This document shows, in pieces, positions 34,301-44,749 of a stretch of DNA of 64,000 bases (positions are counted from its first letter, which is position 1; each line of letters begins with the position of its first letter). Position numbers and translations under genes: made by a program. Source of the stretch: Nannochloropsis salina CCMP1776 (taxonomy: Eukaryota > Sar > Eustigmatophyceae > Eustigmatales > Monodopsidaceae); contig SDOX01000085.1 of assembly GCA_004565275.1 (NCBI GenBank), forward strand, positions 51,173 to 115,172, read 5' to 3'. Under the pieces are notes generated by a model that saw nothing but the letters and a program-made list of their open reading frames with translations, was not told the DNA's origin and did no database searches.

Positions 34301-37300
34301 GGGAAAGCCGCCCCTGGGTAGGAAGGCACGGGGCCAAATATGGCGCGAAGGCCACTTCTATCCCGAGCCTTCTTCTCCCTCCCTCCCTCCTGCTCCCTCT
34401 TCATTTTCTTTACCTGCGCCTCCACCATTTCCTTATTCTGGTGCTTCGCCCCCCGTAACGAGTCATCCCCTGCCAGCGTCCGCATCCAGTGCTCCGACAG
34501 CTCCTGGTCGTCGTAGTTGTAGGGTTGTCCTGAGGGAGGGAGGGAGGGAGGGAGGGAGGGGGTGAGGCCGAAGGAGATGCCCGAACGCTCAGTCGGGCGG
34601 AAGACGGACCAAAGTGAGAAAAGAAGGACACGAATCTTCCGTTTGAGAGAAGACGCCGACAGACCGCACACACAGGGTGGCGGCACGGCCAGAGAGGAAG
34701 CGGAAGAAAGCAGTGTCCTCCCCCTTTCACTCTCCCTCCCTCCCATCCTACCCAAGAAGCCGTCCAGGTGGGTGTGCAAGTACTCGTCGCATTCCGCCGC
34801 GGTCAGCCCGTCGGCCCCTGGCACGTATTGGGCAATGGGGACGTACTCGCGGGGGGCGTAGGCCTTCGTCCGCCATTCCCCCCTTGAGGGGGGACGGGAG
34901 GGAGGGAGGGAGGGAGGGAGGGAGAAAGGAAGGGGGGGAGGGAGGGAGGGAGATGAGCTGGTGTGTGGAGCAGTGATTTGGTGATACGCCTTCAGAAACG
35001 CAGCAGGGGAAAAAAAGGGAGGGAGGGAGGGAGGTAGGGAGGGAGGGAAGGAGGGAGAGAAGGAGAGACGTACTGCCACGCAAAATTCGTTCATGCTGGC
35101 TTGCAACATATCAACCCGCTCCGCCCTCCGAGCTTCCTCCACCACCTTGGCCTGAGGAGGGAGGGAGCAGGAAAGAGGAAAGGAGAAGGGGGGAGGGAGG
35201 GCGACGGGGAGGATGGGACAGAGGCATCAACGGGGTGAGAGGAAATGAGACGGACAAGGAGGGGATGGCACAAGTGACAGAGGCATTGCAAGGCGGGAGG
35301 GAGGGAGGGAGGGAGGGAGGGAGGGCAGAGGGACACTGTACCTGTCGCTCCCTGCCGGCATCGAGGATGAGGCTGACATGTTCTAGAAGCTGCGGGGAAG
35401 GTCCCAGATAAGTAGAGATTATGATGGGATACGCCGTGCAGTCAAAGGTGTCAGACAATGGGGCGAGGGTTAGGGTTAACCCTAACAGGGCGAGGTGAGG
35501 ATCGTCGGTGCCATCGACTCTTCCGTACATGCAAATAGAGATATGACTACGTCGGTGCCATCGACTCTTCCGTACATACACATAGAGATATGACTACGTC
35601 GGTGCCATCGACTCTTCCGTACATACACATAGAGATATGACTACGTCGGTGCCATCGACTCTTCCGTACATACAAATAGAGATATGACTACGTCGGTGCT
35701 ATCGACTCTTCCGTACATGCAAATAGAGATATGACTACGTCGGTGCCATCGACTCTTCCGTACATACAAATAGAGATATGACTACGTCGGTGCCATCGAC
35801 TCTTCCCCTCCCTCCCAGCGCTGTCGACCGACCGCACACACGCTCTGCCCTACAGACGTGCCCCTGTCCCTTGTCGGCGGGCACACTCATTGTCCCTCTT
35901 CAACTTTCCGCCCACCTTGCTCCGACACCCCCTCCACAATTTGGTCCCTCACAGGAGAACCCCCTCCCTCCCTCCCGCCCTCCCTCCCGCCCTCCCTCCC
36001 TACCTTGCGGGTCGCGTAGCCCAACGTGCCTCTCTCTGTCTGGTCCATCTCGGGATCCTCCTCCTCCAGGGCCTTGGCCACCTGCAGGGAGGGAGAGAGA
36101 GAGGGAGGGAGGGAGGGAGGGAAGGAGGGAGGGAGGGAAAGAGGGCGGGGAGGGAGGGAGGGAGGAAGGGAGGGAGGGGACAGGGCAGTGGAGAAGGCAG
36201 GGCGATCAGGGGAGAAGGCGAGAAGGAGTAGAGAAAGGAATAGGAGAGGGAAGGAGGAGGAAGGACGGGAAGCTATCGAGGAGAGGGCAGAGGGAGGGAG
36301 GGAAGGAGGGAGGAAAGGAGGGAGCGAAGGAGGGGACGCACGCACCAGCATAGCCTCCTGGAACATGCTGTGAATATCGCTTCCGACTTTCTCCCAGTCG
36401 ATGGCGGGTTCGATAGAAGAAAGGTTCGACGCCGTTCCCTCCCTCCCTCCCTCCCTCCTTCCCTCCTTCCTCCCATGGGCACCGGAGGCAGGGGGGGGAT
36501 CAGAGGGCAGCGGGGTAGGAGGAAGGGAGGAAGGGAGGGAGGAGGAGGAGGAGGGGAGTGATGCGTCTCTGGGAGGGGGAGGAGGTTGTGCAGAGGGGGA
36601 GGGAAGGGCCGAGACCTCGAGCGCCGTCGTGGCGGGGGACGTGGAGGGAGGAGGAGGGGCGTCAGGGACGGGGGGAGGGGGAGGACGAGGGAGGGGAAAC
36701 GAGTCGGAAGGAGGAGGAGAAGGAAGGGTGGCTGGCGTGCAAGCCACCGTAGTAGGTGGAGACGCTGCCGGAGGGACCGAGGGAGGAACCTCGCCAGCCT
36801 GCATTCCTTCCTCCCTCGGTCCCTCCTTCGGCCCCTCCCTCGGCTCCTCCGCCGTGGTCGACCGACCTTCCTCACCCTCCGCCCCATGCCCCCATCTTCC
36901 CTCATTCAACGGTCCCGGCCGCTCAGGCTCGCTGGGAGGTAAAGGAAGCACCTCCCCCGTCACCCAGCTGTATCGCTCCCACTTCCTGTATTGCTTCGCC
37001 TGCGAGGGCGGGAGGGAGGGAGGGCGGGAGGGAGGGAGGGAGGGAGGGAGGGCGGGCGGGGAGGGAGGGAGGGTTAGCGAGGCGGCGAAGAAAACGACTT
37101 CGATTATCTTTCGGGGAGGTAGGAAGAACGGGCGGGAGGGAGGGAGGGTACCTGGACGCGCTGACGCAGTTCGATGAAGGAGCGAAGGCCCGTGTAATGA
37201 TCGCGGGGTTGCCAGGCGTCTAGAAAGAAGGAGGGAAGGATGAAGAGAGGGAGGGGAGGGGAGGGAAGGGAAGGAAGGGAAAGGGTTAAAGGGAGGAGGG

Positions 37301-38165
37301 AGGCAGGGAGGGATGAGGAAGGGAGGGAGGGAGGGAGGGAGGGAGGGAAACCCTACCAGGTTCTGAGAAGAAGCCAAACTTGTCTTGGCGCTCAAAGCGC
37401 GTGATCAGACGTTCGAGCTCCTTACACAGCAGATCTTCCAGCGACTTGCGCTCTTTCTTGGGCTGGAAAGGGAGGGAGGAAGGGAGGGAGGGAGGGAAGG
37501 AGGGAGGGAGGGAGGGCGAGTGAGGAGGGTGGCCGGGCGAACAAGTGCTCCCCTCCTCGTCAGGCACGTACCTCGATGTCCTGCTCCTGACTGCTCGGCT
37601 CGCTTCCCGCTACTACCGCCCTNNNNNNNNNNNNNNNNNNNNNNNNNNNNNNNNNNNNNNNNNNNNNNNNNNNNNNNNNNNNNNNNNNNNNNNNNNNNNN
37701 NNNNNNNNNNNNNNNNNNNNNNGAGGGAGGGAGGGAAGGGTCCCGAGGAGACCGCGGGGAGGGGGAAAGAGGGCGATGAAAGGGGTGAGGAGGCGATGTG
37801 GCCCGGGGATGGAGAAGGTAATAATCGTCCCGCACAAATTACAGCCCGGCTCCTCTTTCCCTCCCTCCCTCTTTCCCTCCCTCCCTCCCTACCTTGACGA
37901 TCCTGGCCACCCCTCCTCCTCGATAAACGCCGGGTCTCGTGTCCTCCACCACTTCCACGACCTCCCCTACTCGGAACGCCAACGCGGGGGAGCTCACAGG
38001 ATGGGAGGAGGTTGTGCGCGAAAGATCTTGTATTTCTTTGTCCTTCAGCTCTTTCGCTTCGTGATGTCCGGTAGCGGATGAAGCGGTGGGAGGGTGGGGG
38101 AGGGGAGGAGACTCGTCCACGTCGATGGGCGCAGGGGGAGGATCACGCCTGTTGGAGTCTACCAA
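25310..38165 (-). CDS. SET-domain histone H3K4 methyltransferase, ATXR3/SDG2 type, with terminal Tudor-like modules
   Basis: Nuclear chromatin enzyme. About 25 short exons run from [19 protein letters not shown] (38165) to a lysine-rich end (stop 25310-25312). Near the N-terminus (37880-37990) is a Tudor-like motif, [20 protein letters not shown]. The SET core is split among exons. [20 protein letters not shown] lies at about 32850-32930. [17 protein letters not shown] and [17 protein letters not shown] follow. Next come [20 protein letters not shown] near 31990 and [20 protein letters not shown], then CLCGSHICR at 31444-31536 (post-SET). The following family-specific helices match plant ATXR3: [71 protein letters not shown]. 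The C-terminus adds a second Tudor/chromo-barrel motif, [10 protein letters not shown] plus [11 protein letters not shown] (26290-26560). Two gaps interrupt it, and the N-terminal start is uncertain. The C-terminal Tudor part could be a separate gene. Confidence 0.8.
26824..26923. other. Assembly gap (100 N)
   Basis: 100 N in the C-terminal half of the SET-domain gene. It begins directly after coding sequence (exon with [20 protein letters not shown]) and is followed by a GGGA repeat, so part of an exon or intron is missing. Confidence 0.95.
35469..35486. repeat. Head-to-head telomere-like palindrome
   Basis: The perfect 18-bp palindrome GTTAGGGTTAACCCTAAC consists of TTAGGG-type units meeting CCCTAA-type units head to head. 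It sits in an intron of the SET-domain gene, 20 bp before the 47-bp tandem array. Confidence 0.85.
35506..35807. repeat. 47-bp tandem array, about 6.4 copies
   Basis: The string CGGTGCCATCGACTCTTCC restarts at 35506, 35553, 35600, 35647, 35694, 35741 and 35788, an exact 47-bp period. Copies differ only at a few positions (CATGCAAATAG / CATACACATAG / CATACAAATAG, and one GCTATC). There are no spacers, so it is a minisatellite, not a CRISPR array. It lies inside an intron of the SET-domain gene. Confidence 0.95.
37623..37722. other. Assembly gap (100 N)
   Basis: 100 N inside the 5' half of the SET-domain gene, bordered on the right by a GGGA tract. The flanking exon ([12 protein letters not shown]) is next to it. 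Confidence 0.95.
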
Positions 38166-39985
38166 CGCTGCTACCGAGGATGCCGGAGGAGAATGGGGGC
38201 ATGAGAAGGATCGTGGTGTGCGTACATGTCGTTATGGCGGAGTGCTACCACCTCCAACCTCTCGTTTACTCTGTGCTGCAATTCATCATACTTGAAACCC
38301 CGCACTTTTCCCCCCACGAATTCCTTTAAGCCAGTGAATGCCGATATGTATTGCCACGCCGTGTTTCTCCTTCCCCCCCCTGAAATACCCGCAGATGTAA
38401 CGTACCTGTCTGCTTTTTCTCCTCTTCCCCTACCCCAGCTCCTCCTTCCCCCTTCCCTTGCGTCTCGCTTGTTTTCCGGCTAAAATAACTATCCAGCGTA
38501 CGCACAGGTACGGAAGGTAACCCACGTCCTATCGAGCCATTCTGGCGAGGAGGATGCTTCATCCTACCCGCGGTATTTCGACCCGGATGCAGGAGGGAAA
38601 AGGGAGGGAGGATCAAGGGAGGGAAAGACACTTAGGAGAAGGATTGGATGGAGCTGTGCCTGACTGGCGTTTGGGCATCATCACACGCGCCATTGATACG
38701 AAAATGGCACCGTGCACAGCAGATTTTCATGACCACGGTCGCAAACCTGCCTGTCGCGGCTCGTCTTTACGGTTGGTCTTTGTTTTGTACAGTCGTGTCG
38801 CTCAGGCAACGAAGAACATAGCGGTCTTGGCGAGTCGGGGTACGCCTCCCGAGTCTTCGAATAAAAAAAAGCCGCGCGCGCCGCGCCGGCAACATGTTGG
38901 TAGTGATGGAGACGGGGACGTGACACGAGGAGTGCCGAGGGAAAGGCCTTTGTCATGCGCACGCCAAAAGTACTTGTGAGGCTCTGGGTGCCTCGGCACG
39001 ATCCAGGTGGTGCCTGGCAATAATAATTACAAAAAGGGGTAAAGATCATTCTACCTCCCCAGCTCTGATAGAAATTAGGATCTCAGGGGCGCAGAGAATT
39101 CCTGTCTGGGCATGGCCTTCCCACTGGCTAGGTCTTTATTCGATTTCTATTGACTGTAACGTACATGCGACAAGTCCTGGTGGTGTCAGCCTCACGCCCC
39201 CGCATTTGGAGATCGCCCCCGCGTCCCATTGCAGATATAAACCCGCACGCAGAAAAGTATTGAGCACAGGACGCTTGTTGTAGACAACTCATCACACGTT
39301 CTACAACCCATGGTTTGAAAGCACAAGCATCAAAAAGAAAGTCGGCCAAAACATGTGTTCTTGTGCTTCAGTGCAGCCAAAACTGTCCTCGTTCTTTTAC
39401 TGGTCAATGTCGCCCCTGTGAACCCTTTCCTTGTCTATGAATCTTGCACATGCAGCCTGGAGGTGTTCGCTATCATCTTGCTCCTCAACAAGTGTGCCAT
39501 CCATTCTCTTCCCTCCATTCTCTTCCCTCCTTTATCCTGGTATTCACCTGTTTCAGGCACCACGCACCAGCTTCCTTACTTTCAGAGCCTCCCACACGGT
39601 AGCCCAACAAGTCTGTCCGTAGTCCCCAGACCCTCGCCCTGCCCGTACCTCCGTCCAAAATTGCATGCAGCCACGAAGACATAGCATATACTTTCCCGTA
39701 CATTTTTTTTGTACACACGTGCACGTCGGCCCCTCCCTCCCAGGTGCCTCAGTCTCAAAAATTCCTTCCCCTCACATGCTTGGAATCCTCACACATGGTC
39801 TCCGACGCTCAGTTATTCCGATGCCCCTATCCCTTCCCATTTTTGCTTTGCAACACCCACCATCATTCCCTCCTATCCCTCCTTCGAGGGTGAAAATTCC
39901 TCCGAGCCCGCCAGGTCATACAGGGTGCGGCGGTCAACCTGACCCTCCCTCCCCCCCTGCCTCATCCTCGCCCTCCGCCCTTCCC
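38166..39985. other. Intergenic upstream of the SET-domain gene
   Basis: About 1.8 kb. It should hold the promoter and perhaps a 5' exon of the SET-domain gene and the 3' UTR of moaC (both minus strand). Open frames up to about 140 codons are present on both strands, but none has recognisable composition or domain. Confidence 0.4.
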
Positions 39986-41603
39986 TCAAATTGTGTAGTC
40001 CATGATACAAGCTTCCCTGTCTCTCCGCTCCTTGTCCTCCCGTCTCTCTTTCTCCTCTTCTCCCTCTTCCTCTTCATCCTTCCGGGAGGAGGAAGAGAGC
40101 GCGCGCATGGTCCGTCGACCTTCCCTCCCTCCCTCCCTCCCTCCCCCACCTCCTCCTCCTCCCCCGCTCGTTCCTCCTCCCCCGCCCACATTTTGCCGCG
40201 GGCGAGGGACAGGGGACGCGGGAGGAGGAGCCATGGGGGAGGGATGGAGGGTGGGAGGGACAGAAGCAGGGAGGGAGGAAGGGGGGAAGGGGATGGTGGT
40301 CACGACCTCACGTCGTTTCACGTCGCGTTTTCCGCCGCTTTTGGAGAGAAGTTGCAGGTCCTACGCGTGAGAGAAAAGATCAGAAAAGCAGACGGAAATA
40401 AAGGAGTGGGTGGGTGGGTGGAAGAAGGGAGGTGCCATGAGCGCCCGAGCTACCAGCTGGCCGCTGGGGATATATGATGGAAAAGGTACCTTGATGAGGA
40501 TGTCGTGGCTGGTGGCTTTGCACATGTCGTAGATGCAGAGGGCGGCCATGGAGGCGCCGGTCAGGGCCTCCATCTCCACGCCCGTCCGCCCCACGACACG
40601 GACGGTGCAGTCGATCAAGACCTGTTCAATCGCGCCGCAGGAAATGTGAATGATACAGACATATTCAACAAGGCGGAGCGCAATCTTCCAGCCATACCCA
40701 CAAGGGCAGAATCCGCCGGGTGTGCACTCACGCCCTGTCCGAGACCCCGTCCAAGCCAAGACCTTCCCGCCCTCGTTACCTCGTTCGGCCGGTTCAGGTC
40801 CTCGTCGAAGCGGACATGCAGGTGGCAGTCGTCGAGGGCGAGGGGGTGACAGAATGGGATCAGCTCCGACGTCTTTTTCGCCCCCATCACCCCCGCCACT
40901 GCCCACAGGAAGGAGCCAGAGGGACAAGGGTGCAGTGAGCAAGGTGTTGCCAACGCGCCATTTTGTAAGGGGGAACTAAACCGAAACGGGCGGGCAACAC
41001 AACGCCACCCTCCCCCTCCGCCTCCACCAGACTGTCTTCCCTGCACCATCCACAGGCGCGCTCACCTATGGCTGTGCTAAAAACAGGGCCCTTACTGCTC
41101 ATCAGCTCCTTCCGCCCCTCGTACTGAAGGACGCTACCCATGGTTTGTCTCGGGAAGACGACGCGGCAGCGGGCTTTGGCCTCGCGTGAACTTGTGGTCT
41201 AAAAACAAAAGAATGTTTTTTTTCCCGGTTTTTTTCGGGGAAGAAAGCGAGGCAATGTGGGTCGAAAAGGTTAGAAAAAGACTCGGTCGAAGTTTGGATA
41301 TCGAAGAGGAATTCAGGGTAGAAGCATGGGTCAGGGTTGACGGGAGACAGCATACCAAGAGAGACAATACATACACAGGAGAGATGGATCGTCCGAGCCA
41401 CGGGACGCAAACAAAACAAGGTTCCCCCGCCCTTCTCCGCGTTTCCCCGTGCGGTACCTTTCCGCCCACGTCCACCATGGTGGGCTGTCCCTGCCGGTCC
41501 ACATGAGAGAGGGACCCGGACGCGGTGGACGAGGACGGTGGGAGGGAGGAGGAGAAGGAGACCGAGTGGGACGCCGCGGCCGTGAAGTTCGCCGAGGCAG
41601 TCG
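39986..41603 (-). CDS. CNX3: Cyclic pyranopterin monophosphate synthase (MoaC/CNX3)
   Basis: Converts 3',8-cyclo-7,8-dihydro-GTP to cyclic pyranopterin monophosphate in molybdenum cofactor synthesis; in eukaryotes this is mitochondrial. The first recognised exon reads [17 protein letters not shown]. Then come [52 protein letters not shown] (active-site His), [40 protein letters not shown] and [20 protein letters not shown] with the catalytic lysines. The exon starting at 41603 has no in-frame ATG and follows an AATAG acceptor, so a 5' exon, presumably the mitochondrial targeting peptide, is missing. After the normal end (LLSKSGGKR) the frame continues about 115 residues as Pro/Gly-rich then charged sequence, ending MDYTI with a stop at 39986-39988, an unusual extension. 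Confidence 0.9.
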
Positions 41604-44600
41604 CTATTGCATGTGTGGGAAAGATGAAGGTTCGATATTGCTGGCTTCGACCTGTTTATAACGGCGCGCATGCGTAAGATGATGATGACATCGAGCCGGG
41701 ACGGAGGGAAACGAAAGGGGCGTGTTCACGTTTCGAGAAATTTGCAAAGAGATCAGAAATTCCATCAAATGGACACTACGCATAGTAAAAAGGTCTGGAT
41801 TTCATGAAAGAGCGGGTATGCCATGAAAAAAACCCTCTTTGAACGCACCGGGGCCGTCGGCCAAAGCCAGGTGCATGCCATCCTCCCTTCTCTGCGTAAA
41901 GACCCCTCCAGTGACATGCGCTGGTCGACCCAGACCTCTGTAATGCGTATACAGGATTGAACATATCAGCACACATACTCTCTTTGTACCCCAATCTATT
42001 TTATCCTTTTCCCTGGTGGGAGGGTGGGGCACAAGAAGTACTGACGAACGCGAGGCCGCACATCAAGTTGAATTGAAGGGCCTTGGAACGTTCCTCCATT
42101 CCCACGCTACTGCCTCCACCACAAGGTACTCACCTGATTGCTGCACCCTTTGAAAGACAGGGACGCATTGTTGATGCGTGTGTATCGTCCTATCGGTGGT
42201 GTGGGGCAATGTATGGGTCCAGGGCGGGTGCACGGACGTGAACATTCTTACATTCATCCTGCTTCCTAGCGGGCGAGAAAACCCGCACACGCACGGTCCG
42301 GGATGAATTCAGCAAGCATCCAACGCGACAAGGTATTGTGACACTATAAGAGCCAATAGTTACATGCTGCATCCTATACAAGGAGGCGCGTCATTCCCGG
42401 ACCCATGCGGCTCTACAACGTCGTGCAACCATGTAAAGTTCGTGTGAATTCAGCACGGGCGGGAGCTCGCACTGGGGCGGACATAACAGTAGTGACGTCA
42501 CAAAACAAAACCAACAACTAAGCAAAACTCCTGTCGCCGCATCAGCGCATCCCAGGCTAAATGATTGAGAAAGAAGAGAAGAGAGTACAGAAAGTATATT
42601 CAATGTACAAAAATTGAATTGTGGGAGCCATGTCTTTAGGTTCTAGACTACGGTAGTCAGGGCGCCTCTCTGCCTGTTGTAGTAGTACGATGGCCCGCGC
42701 CCGCGCTTAACACGGCGGCAAAACAATATTTGACGCCACAAAACAACCACACTAGATTTTCTCCTGGAATTTTTGCATTTGAAAATCTGATTGAGTAAAT
42801 GGAATAGCTGCAAAGGTCATGATATATGAAAAGTGCTCGAAACTTGTTGAGGTGTTCAGCCAGCCAGGCTTGTGCATGACATACATTTAATAATTGATAG
42901 CTCAGAAACCGGCCGCCAGTCTATTCTTCGGAATTTAAATTTGCCGTAATATTGCAATGATACAGGGAGGAAACGGCACGTCACAATTAACAAAAGTGCA
43001 CTTCGAAGGTGAACTTATTTCCTTTAACTGCTCCAAGATGAAATTGAAATTGCTTAAGCGCCCCAGCCCTCTCATCACCGTCTTCATTTAAGTGCTTATT
43101 ATATTCCAAGTATAAAAATCCTTGATTTAAATCGGTAAAATGATGTCGAAGACTCAAGGTAATACTAAGTCGAGTAAGAGATGTTGAGATGATTGATACG
43201 GTCGCGGAGAGAAAAGTACCTCACATCACAAAAAACATGACACGCTTCCCTTTTTCTTGTGCTATTATTTGCTCCATGGATTGCCTCAGAAGCAAAATAC
43301 ATAGTTCCGTAAAGGTTTGTATTCAATTTGAATTGAACAGAGATCCTTTCTCAACCGCTGCATTGAGCAGCATGTGTTTTGCGACACGGAAAGATCAATG
43401 TGTCCCCTATGATCGATGCAAAAGAGACAGATTAGGGAAGAAAAATAGTCCTTTGGCGCCGCATTCTCTTCAATGATGCGGATTTGGGGAAGTGAGGCGT
43501 CATAACGATTCGTAAAACGAGGGGAAAGACAAAAGACCGGTCACATGCTTTCTTCATAGGTGTGAATTGTAATGATGACCCCTCGCCTGTACGAACACAT
43601 AGGGCAAAACAGAGTTCTGTATCAAATTCTGGATTGAATTCGACCGTCTTTTGGCAGCGATGGGACGTGTTTCAAGCTATTCACCCATTTGATACCTTAA
43701 TCCTTAAACGCTGTGAACAGACAGGACAAAACGATATCCTTGTCATAGAAATCTGCGTGATTAAAAACAAAAAGATGTGTATGGTATCATCACCAGAAAT
43801 TTGTTTAAGAAGAAGTGTAGGATGTGAAAGACAAGTGTCGCTTGCTTGTGTTTCAAGCCAAGCAGGTACATAGTTGAATAAGCCTGTCGGATCCAATAAA
43901 GAACACCTAACACGCGCAATCATGGACATTTAATTCAGAGATTTCCTTTGTGCCTCCCCGTTTGAAAAATTGCGGTAAATTAAGAAAGGAAAAACTTCAC
44001 AAAGCAAAGAGTATGAATTTAACCTCCTCCTGAATGCTAGGGTGGTCATAGACAAAAGCCGGTCTTTGAATAAGCCTACGATCTATCCCTCTTCAGAATC
44101 TAAATCTTCAATCCTACACCACAAACCAATGTAATCAAGCTGAATTCTTTCCCATTATCCACAAGCCACAAAAAAACAGGAAATTTTCTATCTTGAAAAC
44201 GACCTTTATTTCATGTCGTTTTCCGCGGCTCGGAATCCACAAGAAAGCCGACGAAGCTGCACGTTGAAGACGTTACCAGCCAGGATATGCACCTCAATCA
44301 ATCCAGCAAGCCAACCCTATGTACCAGCATGTGCCCTGAGACCTTGTACATAGCCGACCAATTCCTGATTGATGGAAAAATTGTCATGTCTGCGTTTGTG
44401 TCGTTGCAAAGGTGAAACAAAACGTGGCAAAAATCTCGATTCGACAACCCCCTCAAGAACGAGCAGAGCAATCTTACCTCTCAAGTGGGAAACTGTTTCG
44501 TTTGTACCTTCTCCTAATATCATCACACTTAATTCATGTCCTCCTGAAATGGGTATCTCACACTCCCATTTATGAATTGGCAACTTTGTATACTTTCTTT

Positions 44601-44749
44601 GGCATGTTTGTTTACATGTCGACTTTGTTGTAGTAGTGGTTTTAAGCCATCTGCAGCCTTATCCATGCCTGCCATCATCTATTCGATCTCAGCATATGGG
44701 TGATTTGACCTCAAGAACAACTCTGAACACAGGTTTTTTCCATAGAAAT
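41604..44749. other. Gene-poor, AT-richer region
   Basis: About 3.1 kb between moaC (-) and the LHC gene (+). It lacks the CCCT tracts found elsewhere and contains only short, family-less open frames. It may hold the unseen 5' exon of moaC and the promoters of both genes. Confidence 0.45.

Noticed and set aside
35506-35807. CRISPR array
   Set aside because: The 47-bp units are directly abutting with no unique spacers, and the genome is eukaryotic. The same applies to the 28-bp array at 50703-50842.
35887-37395. Long minus-strand open frame of about 500 codons
   Set aside because: Only short parts ([31 protein letters not shown]) look like protein; the rest is CCCT-tract translation (Pro/Leu/Ser). 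Those parts are exons of the SET-domain gene, not a separate gene.
41220-41660. In-frame moaC start at the minus-strand ATG near 41670
   Set aside because: That ATG is in a different frame from [16 protein letters not shown]; the true frame has a stop just upstream, so a 5' exon must be missing.
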